Below, piece by piece: positions 28,030-37,313 of a stretch of 64,000 nucleotides of DNA (its first letter is position 1; each line of letters begins with the position of its first letter). Position numbers and translations under genes: made by a program. The stretch covers positions 806,001-870,000 of the forward strand of contig NZ_CP026108.1 of NCBI RefSeq assembly GCF_002902965.1, in the 5' to 3' direction. The notes under the pieces were generated by a model. The model searched no databases, was not told the origin of the DNA, and saw nothing but the letters and a program-made list of their open reading frames with translations. The stretch is from Paraburkholderia hospita. GTDB taxonomy: Bacteria > Pseudomonadota > Gammaproteobacteria > Burkholderiales > Burkholderiaceae.

Positions 28030-29177
28030 CGCGGGCGGACCTGCCCCAAAGAGCGCATGCGCACGAGGTGTAGGCGGCCATGTTCAACACGACCATCTGG
28101 TCGACTTTCTTCAACCCGCGCACCATCACCTGCCGCATGCGCCCCACGGTCTTCGCCCACCCGAAGCCTTGTTCGATCAGCTTGCGCTTTTGCTGCGATA
28201 TCGCATAGCCCACGGTGTGCACGATGGCATCGGGCACAGCTGAACGACGACCCGAGGTGTTCTGTGCCACGTGCGGCGTGACCTTCGTCCGCTGGCAGGC
28301 TTCGATGAATTCCTGTGCGTCGTAACCCTTGTCCGCGCCCAGCGTGATTTACGCAGCCGCGTGCTTCGCTGCTTGCCGCGCATCGTTGATCATGCCCTTG
28401 ACCGCTTCACATTCGGCATGTCCGTCAGCACAACTCACGCTGGCGTTGACCACTAGCCCATGGCGGTTGTCGGTCAGCGTGTGGCCCATGAAACGTTCGC
28501 TGGCCGTCTGGCCCTTGCGGTAAAGCCGAGCGTCGGGATCGGTCGTCGACCCGTGCATCTCGTTACTCCGCTTGCTGCCCTTAAAGTCGCCCCCGCCGCG
28601 ACCAGCGTCGTTATCCCTGTCGTTACCGTCCTTGCGCACAAAGCTCTTGTGTCCCGCCCACGCCTGGATCAGCGTGCCGTCCACGCTGAAGTGCTCGCCC
28701 GACAACCAGTTCTTCTTCTGCGCGATGGACAGCACTTCATTGACGAATTCGACCACCGCATCGTGGCGGATCAGACGCTCGCGGTTCTTCGTGAACACCG
28801 TCAGCACCCACACCGAATCGTCCATCGATAGACCGATAAACCACCGAAAAAGCAGGGTGTATTGCGTTTGCTCCATGAGTTGGCGTTCGGACCGGATCCT
28901 GTAAAGCACTTGCAGCAGCATGGCCTGCAGCAGTTTCTCCGGCGGGATACTCGGGCGCCCGCCCTTGATGTCAACTCATACATTCCGGGAATAACCCGTC
29001 CATCTTCGCCAGCGCCTCATTCGCCATGAGGCGAATCGAGCGCAGCGGATGTGGGCCTGGAACGAAATCGTCCAGCTTCCGTACGCAAAACAGACTTTCG
29101 GTGAACGTGTCGGCGCCGCGCATGATCTCCCGAGGGACAAGTGAGCTTCTCACATCAAGGATTTTACTATCCGTCAC
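28030..29177 (-). pseudogene. IS5-family (IS1182-like) transposase, multiply broken
   Basis: Reading right to left: an N-terminal part (MRGADTFTESLFCVRKLDDFVPG) ends early at 28971 because of one extra T after ECMS. The frame resumes as LLQVLYRIRSERQLMEQTQ, contains the first catalytic Asp in HFSVDGTLIQAW, and is stopped by a TAA after KHAAA at about 28350. The same frame then carries on as ITLGADKGYDAQEF (second Asp), VGYAISQQKRKLIEQGFGWAK (Glu) and ends in another frame change near 28070. At least three disabling changes are present, so it is inactive. Confidence 0.82.
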
Positions 29178-29879
29178 GATGACTTCCGCGCGAGGTATTT
29201 CCGCAACCTGCTAAGGCCGCCTCTTTCTTTGACTATGAACCGCATTCGCCAAACGAAAGCCATAGACGAGGCGAGACAATCTACCCCGCGTGAAACCCCG
29301 CTTCGCGCCGCAATATACAAGCTATTACGCGGCGTGTGCTTCGTTGAGATCGGCAAGTAAAACCGAACCGCACTTCTCACCCCGCCGCTACCGTGTAACG
29401 AAACATCACGTGGTAGGTTTACGTCGGTGATAAGCTTACCTTGACGACACCCCTGTTGTCAGACTTGAAAGGAAATTTGCCCGCCTTATTGGCGGGTCTT
29501 TTTTTCAATATGTTCCTCAATGAAACGCAATTCAAGCGGAATCACAAAAGCGAAAGGTCCAAGAAAAGTGTGCTCACTTCAGCTTAACGCGTTTGCGCAC
29601 ACCGCAAATCCATTCTGATCAATCAGCGGGTCTCAAACCGAGGCTAACAATTGATGGAAATTCGGCGGTGGACGGGCAGTGCGTGGGGATATGTACGCCG
29701 GAAAACACAACTTTTAGAAATCGAGCAGCCAATCAGCACCGCGACAGCACCGAAGCGATGCACCCTCTCACGGATTTATGTCCTAGTCTCGCGAATGGAC
29801 AGCGCTCCTCCGCGCTCAAAGTACAGCAAAAAACTTCAGGCCTGAACTAAGAGAAATGACGACGGTCTTGCAGAGCAGC
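29178..29879. other. Intergenic stretch with an orphan terminator
   Basis: About 700 bases. The only clear signal is the intrinsic terminator at 29480-29505. There is no recognisable gene upstream of it on the plus strand, leaving room for a small RNA. Open frames at 29593-29850 lack family resemblance. Confidence 0.4.
29480..29505 (+). terminator. Rho-independent terminator without an assigned gene
   Basis: A perfect six-pair stem CCCGCC/GGCGGG (29480-29485 and 29491-29496) with loop TTATT is followed by TCTTTTTTT. It ends plus-strand transcription. The nearest upstream plus-strand gene is LpxO at 24908, so it probably ends a small transcript or belongs to lost sequence. Confidence 0.8.
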
Positions 29880-30341
29880 TCAGCGGAAATGTCGGGTGAC
29901 AAGAGGAAGCAACAGTAATATCCCAAGTGCCGCTACCTTAAGAAAAAGATCAACCACCAGCACACTAAACACCAGCGGAGACGATTCATATGCCATCGAT
30001 AGCGCTTCCGCGATAACGATTGAGCTGACGGCACAGAGGAAAAGAAAAATAGCCTTGGCAAACCGCATCTTGACTACAGTGCCGACGGCTAACGCGACCC
30101 ATATCAATCTCCCCAGCACAGAAGCGAGACGCTCCGGCGATGATCGAGCGAGTATGAGCTCGATTGGTAATTCCAGTATCGACCACACTGCAACAGAAAG
30201 CGGAAGCGCGCACCGCGCGGTTCTCGGGATTACGTGCAACAGACTAGCCAGGAATCCTTCCTCTTTCTCCCGGAAAGAATTCATTCGACTGATTACATTT
30301 TCAAGTCGTTTCTCTAGTCTGCTCGAACGAGTGGCCGACAT
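29880..30341 (-). CDS. Small membrane protein of unknown function
   Basis: 153 residues from MSATRSSRLEKRLENVISRM. GGAG lies 5 bases before this ATG (30341), which rules out the longer frame to 30539. After a charged, possibly helical N-terminus, four hydrophobic segments follow (ALPLSVAVWSILELPIELIL, LGRLIWVALAVGTV, AIFLFLCAVSSIVIAEAL, LVFSVLVVDLFLKVAALGIL). I do not recognise the family. It lies 160 bases downstream of the DUF3331 gene on the same strand and may share its transcript. A 234-residue antisense frame here is a shadow. Confidence 0.6.
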   Translation of the reverse strand: MSATRSSRLEKRLENVISRMNSFREKEEGFLASLLHVIPRTARCALPLSVAVWSILELPIELILARSSPERLASVLGRLIWVALAVGTVVKMRFAKAIFLFLCAVSSIVIAEALSMAYESSPLVFSVLVVDLFLKVAALGILLLLPLVTRHFR

Positions 30342-30501
30342 GTTAGCTCCAGTGTACCAAGACCTTGGAAGGCCGCACCGCGGCTTCGTTACTGACTCGT
30401 GTAATGGCCGCGAAGCAGATACGACCATCTTGTCCAAAACGAACGCAGTTCCCTCTCTGACTGTCAAAAGACGCGCTCTCAGTTTGATCAGTGCCTCGCC
30501 A

Positions 30502-30927
30502 TCATCGTCGTGCGCTCGGTACGCGCACGCACGACGCAAGAATCATTCGATGACTATTTGCGGGCGCCCGAGTCTCGCTCACCCATGGTCGAAAAACTGA
30601 ATCCCCGATCTTGATCGGCATACCACTGAGTGCGCAGAATGATCGGCCGTGTGCGAGACCCATCCTCCAGACCTGATCGCCAAAATACCCCGTAGTCGAG
30701 TCGCTCCAGCAAACACTGAGCGTGACGGATGAAAGCCACTCAATAATCGAAATCCTTGCCGGCATCAGCTCCTTCCGCGGCTTTTCCTTTGCCGCCTCAG
30801 AAAGCAAGGTCTTAGTTAGACGAAGTTTCTTCTTTTTTACAAGCGCTGCTGCAGCCGGTGCCGGAGCCGGCGCCAAAAGGCAAAGCAACGCTCTCTCAAT
30901 AATGTCTTCGCGAGCTTCTAGAGTCAT
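30502..30927 (-). CDS. DUF3331 domain protein
   Basis: 141 residues from MTLEAREDIIERALLCLLAP, with AGAAGG 6 bases upstream of the ATG (30927). The DUF3331 core is seen in the C-terminal 80 residues: VCWSDSTTGYFGDQVWRMG, then the paired motif CALSGMPIKIGDSVFRP and the closing NSHRMILA. CALSG and the preceding conserved residues look like a small metal- or nucleic-acid-binding fold, but no function is established that I can name. The middle contains an Ala/Pro run and a lysine-rich patch (VKKKKLRLTK). A second DUF3331 gene lies at 49189-49611. Confidence 0.72.
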   Translation of the reverse strand: MTLEAREDIIERALLCLLAPAPAPAAAALVKKKKLRLTKTLLSEAAKEKPRKELMPARISIIEWLSSVTLSVCWSDSTTGYFGDQVWRMGLAHGRSFCALSGMPIKIGDSVFRPWVSETRAPANSHRMILASCVRVPSARR

Positions 30928-31432
30928 TTGACACCTTCTTCGTTTGTCGACATCACCATTAGGGAACTTTCTCATCACGGCTACGCGAGCGTTGTGCCTC
31001 TTCTGAGAGGCAAGCGTGACCGTGATATTTACGCCCCGCGTGCGGTCCAAACTAAGCAATCCGTGATTGATTACCGGCCTGACGGGACTGGGAGGCAATG
31101 TTAGCCATGTAGAGGCTACGCTACAATATTCGTTGCGTATCGTCACTGCATCCATCGGTATATTCGACTTCCAATCCCGTCTTAAGCTCCTTACGTATTG
31201 TTGCTAGAAAAACGAAGGAGGTTCATGTGATTTTGTGTCATCGTTGTGACGGAAGACATCGTTTACTCCAAAAGACAATTTTGACGGCATCGAGAACAGC
31301 AGATGCGGTGCAATACGTTGGTATAAAACATCGATACCAAATATCTGCATCGCATATTTGTGAAAGGCGGCTCCCGCGACGTACACTCGCAGCATAAACT
31401 CCCGCGAATGTATAGGCCGAAAATAGTAAACC
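30928..31432. other. Divergent intergenic region
   Basis: About 500 bases between the DUF3331 gene (minus) and cytochrome b561 (plus); it must hold both promoters. AT-rich patches at 31260-31350 include TTGGTATAAAAC. No shared operator at the spacing of the other sites is seen, and no gene was recognised. Confidence 0.4.
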
Positions 31433-32119
31433 TTGGATACGACATCAGAGTCACCTTCCCCCGAAATAGAACGCCTGCCTGTACGGGTTTGGGACCAATC
31501 AGTCAGAATCTTTCACTGGTCGATCGTGGGTCTCGTCATCGGGGCCTATGTGACGTCTCGGTTCAATTGGATGACGTGGCACGTTCGTCTTGGGCAAATA
31601 ACCCTTACCCTATTGATCTTCCGGATTCTGTTGGGTTTTTGGGGCAGCGAAACCGCGCGCTTCAGGCGATTTCTCGTGCGCCCCTCAAGCGCGTTGATCT
31701 ATACACGTCGCTTCTTTTCCCACGCTGAGACGAAGTACGTCGGACACACACCCGCCGGGGGATGGATGGTGATTGTGCTCATTTTGGTACTGTCGATGCA
31801 GGTATTGACCGGATTATATGCGTACAACGACGTGGCTCGGGTAGGACCGCTTTTCGGTATGTTCTCCGGTGACACCTCAAATATTTTGGTATCTGCGCAC
31901 GGGTTACTGTTCACAATCTTGATGACGTTTGTCGCTATCCACATAGCAGTTATTACACTGTATCGGATCGTGAAGCGACAAGATCTGATTCGACCAATGA
32001 CAACGGGAATACAATATCTACCACCAGGCTTTCGGAAACCAAAGATGATCTGCGCAAGTCGAGCATTGTCGCTGTTTCTTTTCGCGGTCGTCATTGCGAC
32101 ACTGGTCTCCCAGCTATGA
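31433..32119 (+). CDS. Cytochrome b561-family membrane protein
   Basis: 228 residues. Four membrane helices carry the four haem-ligand histidines expected of the b561/b-type hydrogenase-subunit family: RIFHWSIVG, TWHVRLGQ, VSAHGLLF and AIHIAVITLY. VRVWDQSVRIFHW at the start is a family signature. It moves electrons between quinone and a periplasmic partner, probably a c-type cytochrome or HiPIP nearby. An in-frame stop six bases upstream forces a TTG start at 31433, and no good ribosome site is visible, so the true 5' end may be disturbed. Confidence 0.82.
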   Translation: MDTTSESPSPEIERLPVRVWDQSVRIFHWSIVGLVIGAYVTSRFNWMTWHVRLGQITLTLLIFRILLGFWGSETARFRRFLVRPSSALIYTRRFFSHAETKYVGHTPAGGWMVIVLILVLSMQVLTGLYAYNDVARVGPLFGMFSGDTSNILVSAHGLLFTILMTFVAIHIAVITLYRIVKRQDLIRPMTTGIQYLPPGFRKPKMICASRALSLFLFAVVIATLVSQL

Positions 32120-32122
32120 CCG

Positions 32123-32790
32123 CTAACTTAATGGTGCACAAATCTGCACATGCAGATTTGGGTCGCGGGGGTAACGGTGGTCCCTGCTAAGGGGCACGGC
32201 GTTGCTACCGTGACCAGTGATGCCTGTCGCACTCCGACGCAGCAAGCCGCCCCGGGTGCCGAGCCAGCGCTCGTGTATCACACCTCTGTACGCTGCATGA
32301 ACGCTGCGCCAGGCGGCCACACGCGAATCGCCGCTTCTCCTTGCAGGTAGCTCGAGGGCCTGATGACCACCCCGTACCGGCACACGGACAACCGTGCCAG
32401 TGCGCGGCAGACGTTCAGTCAACTTCTGTCCACGACGGGCAATCACGCCCGCTGCGGCAGCATGCACACTCCAGCCTCGTCGCGCTGCGTACTTCACCGC
32501 ACCGATGATCGACGTATAGGCCGGATCAACCAGAATCAGCTCGACACCCGCCCCGAAAGCACTTCGCTTCGAGCAGCTGTCGGTATTTTGCATAGAGCAG
32601 CCCCGAGAGCATGCGTACTCCTCTCGGGCTGAGCTGCGCCATCGCTTTCTTCTTTGCTGCGAAATCAAGATTCTCTGCAACGACGGGTTTCAATTCGTGC
32701 TTCGCCCACGCAACTGCCGCCGACAGCGCCTCGGAGAGCACCGCCTCACGCTGGCCCGACGTGGCATCTTCACGAAGCAACACGAAGGCC
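32123..32790 (-). pseudogene. TnpB-related protein, 3' half, interrupted by IS3
   Basis: Minus-strand sequence encoding LSEALSAAVAWAKHELKPVV, NLDFAAKKKAMAQLSPRG, MLSGLLYAKYRQLLEAKCF, then, after a frame change near 32555, VELILVDPAYTSIIGAVKYA, GVIARRGQKLTERLPRTG and a C-terminal tail to 32123. This is the C-terminal half of TnpB-related proteins that accompany IS607 serine recombinases. The N-terminal half is missing, replaced by the IS3 element that starts at 32791. The matching tnpA relic is on the far side of that insertion (35660-36201). Confidence 0.8.
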
Positions 32791-32847
32791 TGAGGCCGGC
32801 TGAAAAAAGTGGAGGCCAACGTTTCGTAAAATAGAGGAACGGAGGCA

Positions 32848-33120
32848 TTGATGAATCGGATCCCGAAAGCGGTCTATACGAAGGAATTTCGCGAAGAGGC
32901 AGTCAAGCTCGCGCAGACGGAAGGCGTCGGCGTGTCGGAGGCGGCACGCCGGTTGTCGATCCCGATGAAGTCGCTGGCGAACTGGGTGCGCGCCGCGAAA
33001 GCGGGCAAGCTCAAGACGGTTGGGCAAGGGCAAAAACCACTGACTGACCTGGAGATGGAACTGAACCGTGTCAAACGGGAACTGGCGGAAGTGAAGATGG
33101 AGCGCGATCTGTTAAAAAAA
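32848..33120 (+). pseudogene. IS3 OrfA, 5' part
   Basis: MMNRIPKAVYTKEFREEAVK begins the OrfA helix-turn-helix (GVSEAARRLSIPMKSLANWVR) and leucine-zipper part (EMELNRVKRELAEVKMERDLLKK). After the second Lys codon at 33120 the frame runs into the IS110 insertion. The remaining OrfA codons (KFAAYFAKESR and stop) reappear at 34711-34745. Confidence 0.85.
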
Positions 33121-34710
33121 CATCTCAAGGGACGCGCCCCTGCCCGAAGGGCAGAAACTCCGCGGCACAAGTACACTGGTGCGCATCAGGGAGAGCGGCC
33201 GTTGAATTATTGGTGATTCATCCCGTTAAAAAACATGGTCCAGGGACTGATGCGGACCCAGCATTGGTGACGCCGTCAGGCGATCCCGTTCAGGAAGGTG
33301 ATCTACTCCGCTGTCCCGCTCTCTGACGATCGCCAGGCGGAGGCAGACATGAAGACGACGAAGTCCCAGGGCGCCACCAGCGGCGCATCGTTTACGGTAG
33401 TGCATCCTTATGCTGCAGCCATCGACATCGGCGCGAAGTTTCACGTCGTCGCGGTTGGACCGGAACCGGTCCGGTCATTTGGCAGCTTTACGCAGGAGCT
33501 TCATCAACTCGCGCAGTGGCTGAAGCAGATCGGGATCGCGACGATCGCGATGGAATCGACCGGTGTTTACTGGATTCCCGCTTTCGAAGTGCTGGAAGCG
33601 TACGGCTTCGAGGTGGTGCTGGTCAACGCACGGGATGCGAGGAACGTGCCGGGCCGCAAGACTGACGTCAGCGACGCGCAGTGGCTGCAGACGTTACACG
33701 CGCACGGCCTGCTGCGGGCCAGCTTCCGTCCCCGGCATGATATCGCGACGTTACGCGCCTATCTGCGTCAACGCGAACGACTACTCGAGTATGCCGCAGC
33801 ACATATCCAGCACATGCAGGAGGCGCTGATGCAGATCAACCTGCAACTGCATCATGTCGTGCAGGACGTCACCGGCGCTACCGGCATGAAGATCATCCGC
33901 TCGATCGTTGCCGGCGAACGCAATCCGGAAGAACTGGCCCGGCGTCGTGACGTCCGCTGCAAGGCGTCGAGCGAAACGATTCGCGATGCGCTGGTTGGCA
34001 ATTACCAGGACGAACATGTGTTCGAACCCACCCAGGCGCTCGCACTCTATGATTTTTATCAAACGCAGGTGGCGCAGTGCGACGAACGTATCGAAGTCGT
34101 GCTCCGACAATTACATGCAAATGCGACGCCTGTGAGCACTCCGTTGCCTGCCGCGCGTCGTCGGAGCAGGCAGTTGAACGACTTCTCGTTCGACGTACGT
34201 GCGGAGCTCTACAGCATGCTCGGTGTCGACCTCACACAGATCCACCGATTCGGACCTTACCTTGCGCTGAAGCTGGTCGCTGAATGCGGCACAGACATGT
34301 CGCATGGCCGACGGTGAAGCACTTTACATCGTGGCTGTGTCTGGCGTCCGGCAACAAGATATCTGGCGGGAAGGTCCTGTCGTCCAAAACGCGGCGCTCG
34401 TCCAGCAAGGCTGCTGCTGCGCTCCGTCTTGCCGCCGTCACCATCGGCAAGACAGACACGGCACTGGGCGGATTCTACCGACGTCTGTCGGTACGGATCG
34501 GCAAGGCGAAGGCCCTCACCGCTACGGCCCGCAAGGTCGCGGTGCTGTTCTACAACACGTTGCGTTACGGGATGAAATACGTCGATCCCGGCGCCGAATA
34601 CTATGAGGAACGGTACCGCCAGCGGGTCCTGAACAATCTCACCCGACGGGCCGAATCGCTGGGCTACGTGCTGCAGACCAAACCAGCCTGATGGTTCGAG
34701 TTTCTCAGGA
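33121..34710 (+). mobile_element. IS110-family element inserted in IS3 orfA
   Basis: The junctions are deduced from the split OrfA codons: orfA sequence stops at 33120 and resumes at about 34711, so the insert is about 1,590 bases, the normal length of an IS110 element. The family usually makes no long terminal repeats, and none is seen. The exact edge could shift by a few bases. Confidence 0.75.
33349..34691 (+). pseudogene. IS110 transposase, single-base frameshift
   Basis: From MKTTKSQGATSGASFTVVHP; catalytic residues are in AAIDIGAKFHV (Asp), IAMESTGVYW (Glu) and KTDVSDAQW (Asp pair). The frame breaks near 34300, where TGTCGCATGG stands for an expected TGTCGGCATGG; after the missing G the Transposase_20 part continues (VKHFTSWLCLASGNKISGG, ALGGFYRRLSVRIGKAKALT) to the stop at 34691. 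One base restores about 447 residues. The rest is well preserved, so the inactivation is recent or a sequencing error. Confidence 0.85.
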
Positions 34711-34741
34711 AGTTTGCGGCCTACTTTGCGAAGGAGTCGCG

Positions 34742-35618
34742 GTGAAGTACGGCGTGATCGAGCAGATGCGACGGAACTACCCGGTGCCGCCGATGTGTCG
34801 GCTGCTGGGTGTGACGACCAGTGGCTACTATGCGTGGCTCAAAACGCCCACCCTCGTCCCGTTCGCAACAGGACCCCCGTCTGGAAGCAGAAATCCTCGC
34901 CGCGCACCAGCGCACGCGCGAGACATTCGGCGCTGAACGACTGCAGAAAGATTTGACGGAACACGGTGTGCAGGTGGGTGTGCATCGCATCAAGCGATTG
35001 CGCAAGAAGCTTGGATTGCGTTGCAAGCAGAAGCGCAAGTTCAAGACGACAACCAATTCGAAGCACGACCTGCCAGTCGCGCCGAACCAACTGAATCAGA
35101 ACTTCACGGTGAGCGCGCCGAACCAGGCGTGGTGTGGAGACATTACGTACATCGCAATCGACGAGGGCTGGCTGTACCTGGCGGGGCTCAAGGACCTGTT
35201 CAGCGGAGCGCTGGTCGGCTATGCGATGAGCGAGCGTATGACCAAGCATCTGGTGATGCAGGCGCTGTTTCGGGCGGTCGCGTCGCACCGACCGCCGCCT
35301 GGCCCGATTCACCACACAGACCGCGGCAGCCAATATTGTGCGCACGCGTACCAGAATCTTGTCAGCCAGTTCGGCATGCAAGCATCGATGAGCAGACGAG
35401 GCAACTGTTTTGATAATGCTCCGATCGAATCATTTTGGGGTACGCTGAAGAGCGAGCTGGTCTATCATCGGCGGTTCGCCACTCGGCAGCAGGCGCAGCA
35501 AGAGATCACGGAATACATCGAGATATTTTATAACCGGCAGCGGACATAGGCGCGGCTTGACTATCTGTCTCCCGCCGCGTTCACGCAGCGTTTCTCCTTG
35601 AACAAGATCGCTGTTTAA
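34742..35618 (+). pseudogene. IS3 OrfB transposase, broken
   Basis: It starts at GTG 34742, overlapping the OrfA stop. The sequence VKYGVIEQMRRNYPVPPMCR changes frame near 34865 (SRSQQDPRLEAEILAAHQRT continues) and carries a full DDE integrase core: AWCGDITYIA (Asp), IHHTDRGSQYC (Asp) and NAPIESFWGTLKSEL (Glu). A TAG at 35547 interrupts the end where the family has Gln; the frame beyond it (ARLDYLSPAAFTQRFSLNK) runs to the TAA at 35616. Two disabling changes are seen. Confidence 0.85.
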
Positions 35619-35659
35619 CCCGTCGGCGTCCACGAGTTCCGACCGACGTCAGCGCGGCG

Positions 35660-36201
35660 AAAAGACCGTCAGTATTTCAACAAGGTCTTCGGTGAGTCGC
35701 TGCTCGCGGCTGGCATTCGGGGGTAGCATCCAGAACTACGACTTCGACGCGGAAAAACTCGCAGATACGGACAGCAGTTCACTACCAAAGCGCAACAGCC
35801 GGTCTTTCGTCACCAGCACAAGCCGCGCGACGCGTCCACGAAGGATTTCCTCCAGCAACCGCTGCAGTCCCTTTTTGCGATAATTCAGACCGCTGCCCAG
35901 GTCCGAAATGATCTCGATATCTACGAAGCCTGCTGCGACACAATGCTTCTGCAACCGCGAGGCCTGTGTCTTTAGCTGACTCAGCCTGGTCGTGCGATGA
36001 AACGCGCGTGTAACAAACCGTCTTGCCCGCTACAGCAGGGGCAGCATCACCCGCAGCCTGCACCGTGTCATGCTGATATCGGCGGTGCCCACCCATGGTT
36101 CGGCAGGACGGCGACAATAGTCCCTGCCGATGCCAACGTCGCAGCGTGCCGACCGCAACACCCAGCTGTGCTGCCGTTTCCCCAATCGATAACAGTCGCA
36201 T
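35660..36201 (-). pseudogene. IS607-type serine recombinase TnpA relic
   Basis: The start MRLLSIGETAAQLGVAVGTL is a MerR-like DNA-binding domain, followed by the serine-recombinase catalytic start VCYTRVSSHDQ. Near 35970 the frame shifts and resumes as LQKHCVAAGFVDIEIISDLG, GLNYRKKGLQRLLEEILRG and ARLVLVTKDRLLRFG. A further frame change precedes the C-terminal TEDLVEILTVFS near 35670, where the IS3 end cuts it. IS607 elements place tnpB after tnpA, which fits the TnpB-related relic at 32123-32790 in the same direction. Confidence 0.82.
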
Positions 36202-36226
36202 GAGATATCCCTCCGCGATATCTCAT
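36200..36226 (-). promoter_or_regulatory. Start-codon hairpin of IS607-type tnpA
   Basis: A perfect 9-base inverted repeat, ATGAGATAT (36200-36208) and ATATCTCAT (36218-36226). On the tnpA transcript the loop holds GGAGGG, the ribosome site, and the 3' arm ends in the AUG start codon. Such a hairpin would hide the start and lower transposase synthesis. It could alternatively be a recombinase or repressor site. Confidence 0.5.
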
Positions 36227-36302
36227 AAAGCAATCGTCTTTAAACGTAACGATGAGGTTTGTGCACGTTCAACAGTTACAGTTGCAAACCCGGGCCGCCC
36301 TC

Positions 36303-37313
36303 TCATGATGCGGATCGCGGATGAATCTTGCCCACCGCTTCTCGCGTCGCCTCATCAAGCAAAAGCGGTTCAAGAGCGAAGCCGGCAGCCCGCCACGCCT
36401 TAAGTCCTCCGGCGAGCGGAAAGACGTCGCTGTACCCTTCCGCCTTCATTTGCTCCGCAACCAATGCCGCACTCACTTCGTTTGGACAATCGCAGTAGAC
36501 GACAAATTTCCTGCTTCTGTCCAATCCGTCGAGCTGCGCCACCGATGCATCGTGGTCAAGCACAATCGCGCCTGGGATCCGCACTGGATCGCACTGTCGC
36601 TTCATTCTCCGTCGCGCATCTATGATCCAAGGCGGAGGCTCTTGTGTCAGTAGTGCATCGAGCTGCCCAGCGTCGACCCGTGGCATGCGCAAACGCCGGC
36701 GCAGAGTGGCTCGGTGTCGCCATCGGATGCCTACATAGATAATCAGAGAGAAGGCGGCAATAATCGCAGTCCCAACACCCAACCAATCGAGGGCTTTAAG
36801 AATCGGTTCTACGGTTTCAGCAAACACCGAGCCGAGAGCTACTCCGACGGTCGCCCATATTGCAGCCCCGACGGCATCGTAAAAGAGAAAATTGATGAGC
36901 GGTACGCCCATCGCACCAGCCACCGGGACCGCCAGCGTAGAGAGGCCCGGAATAAACTTGGTAACGACAAGTGCACGAACGCCGAACTTGCCGAAGAGCT
37001 CACCGCTTTTGCTCACACAACTGTCCCGCGACATCGACATGCTGCATAGGAATCCCAAGACCCGACTTCCATAACGTCGTCCCAGCCAGAACCACAACAA
37101 GTCGCCTACGAGAGCAGAACTCGTTGCGACGAGAACAACAGTGAACAGGGAAAGCCTCATCGACCAAGCGTTCTCATGGCCGCCTACCAATGAGGTAATT
37201 ACGCCGGTGAGTAAAAGTGTTGGCATCGCAGGCACTGGCAAACCGAGCGACTCAATCAGTACGTTCAGAAATACCAGTGGCAAACCGTACTCGGCAATCA
37301 GTTCTCGAAGCAT
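36303..37313 (-). CDS. DedA-family membrane protein fused to a rhodanese domain
   Basis: 336 residues. Residues 1-195 are a DedA/SNARE-associated domain: LPLVFLNVLIESLGLPVPAMP, GDLLWFWLGRRYGSRVLG and the signature VVTKFIPGLSTLAVPVAGAMG. Residues about 215-320 are a rhodanese domain (WIIDARRRMKR, PGAIVLDHD, FVVYCDCPNEVSAAL with the candidate active Cys274 or Cys276, VFPLAGGLKAWRAAGF). DedA proteins move polyprenyl or phospholipids and affect membrane potential; the rhodanese handles sulfane sulfur in the cytosol. The fusion is known in related bacteria. No operon partner is visible. Confidence 0.88.
   Translation of the reverse strand: MLRELIAEYGLPLVFLNVLIESLGLPVPAMPTLLLTGVITSLVGGHENAWSMRLSLFTVVLVATSSALVGDLLWFWLGRRYGSRVLGFLCSMSMSRDSCVSKSGELFGKFGVRALVVTKFIPGLSTLAVPVAGAMGVPLINFLFYDAVGAAIWATVGVALGSVFAETVEPILKALDWLGVGTAIIAAFSLIIYVGIRWRHRATLRRRLRMPRVDAGQLDALLTQEPPPWIIDARRRMKRQCDPVRIPGAIVLDHDASVAQLDGLDRSRKFVVYCDCPNEVSAALVAEQMKAEGYSDVFPLAGGLKAWRAAGFALEPLLLDEATREAVGKIHPRSAS

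Larger units (their letters stand above)
32791..35651 (+). mobile_element. IS3-family element interrupted by an IS110-family element
   Basis: Imperfect terminal repeats were found by comparing the ends: the left starts TGAGGCCGGCTG at 32791, and the right end reads TGACGTCGGTCG on the minus strand from 35651; 19 of the 28 positions after TGA agree. Subtracting the inner insertion (33121-34710) leaves about 1,270 bases, the usual IS3 size. The 3-4 bases outside the two ends do not match, so there is no visible target duplication; a deletion at one side is likely. Confidence 0.7.

Noticed and set aside
29896..30600. A 234-codon plus-strand open frame
   Set aside because: It is antisense to the membrane-protein gene 29880-30341, which has a good ribosome site and clear hydrophobic segments; the plus frame is serine/arginine-rich with no family resemblance.
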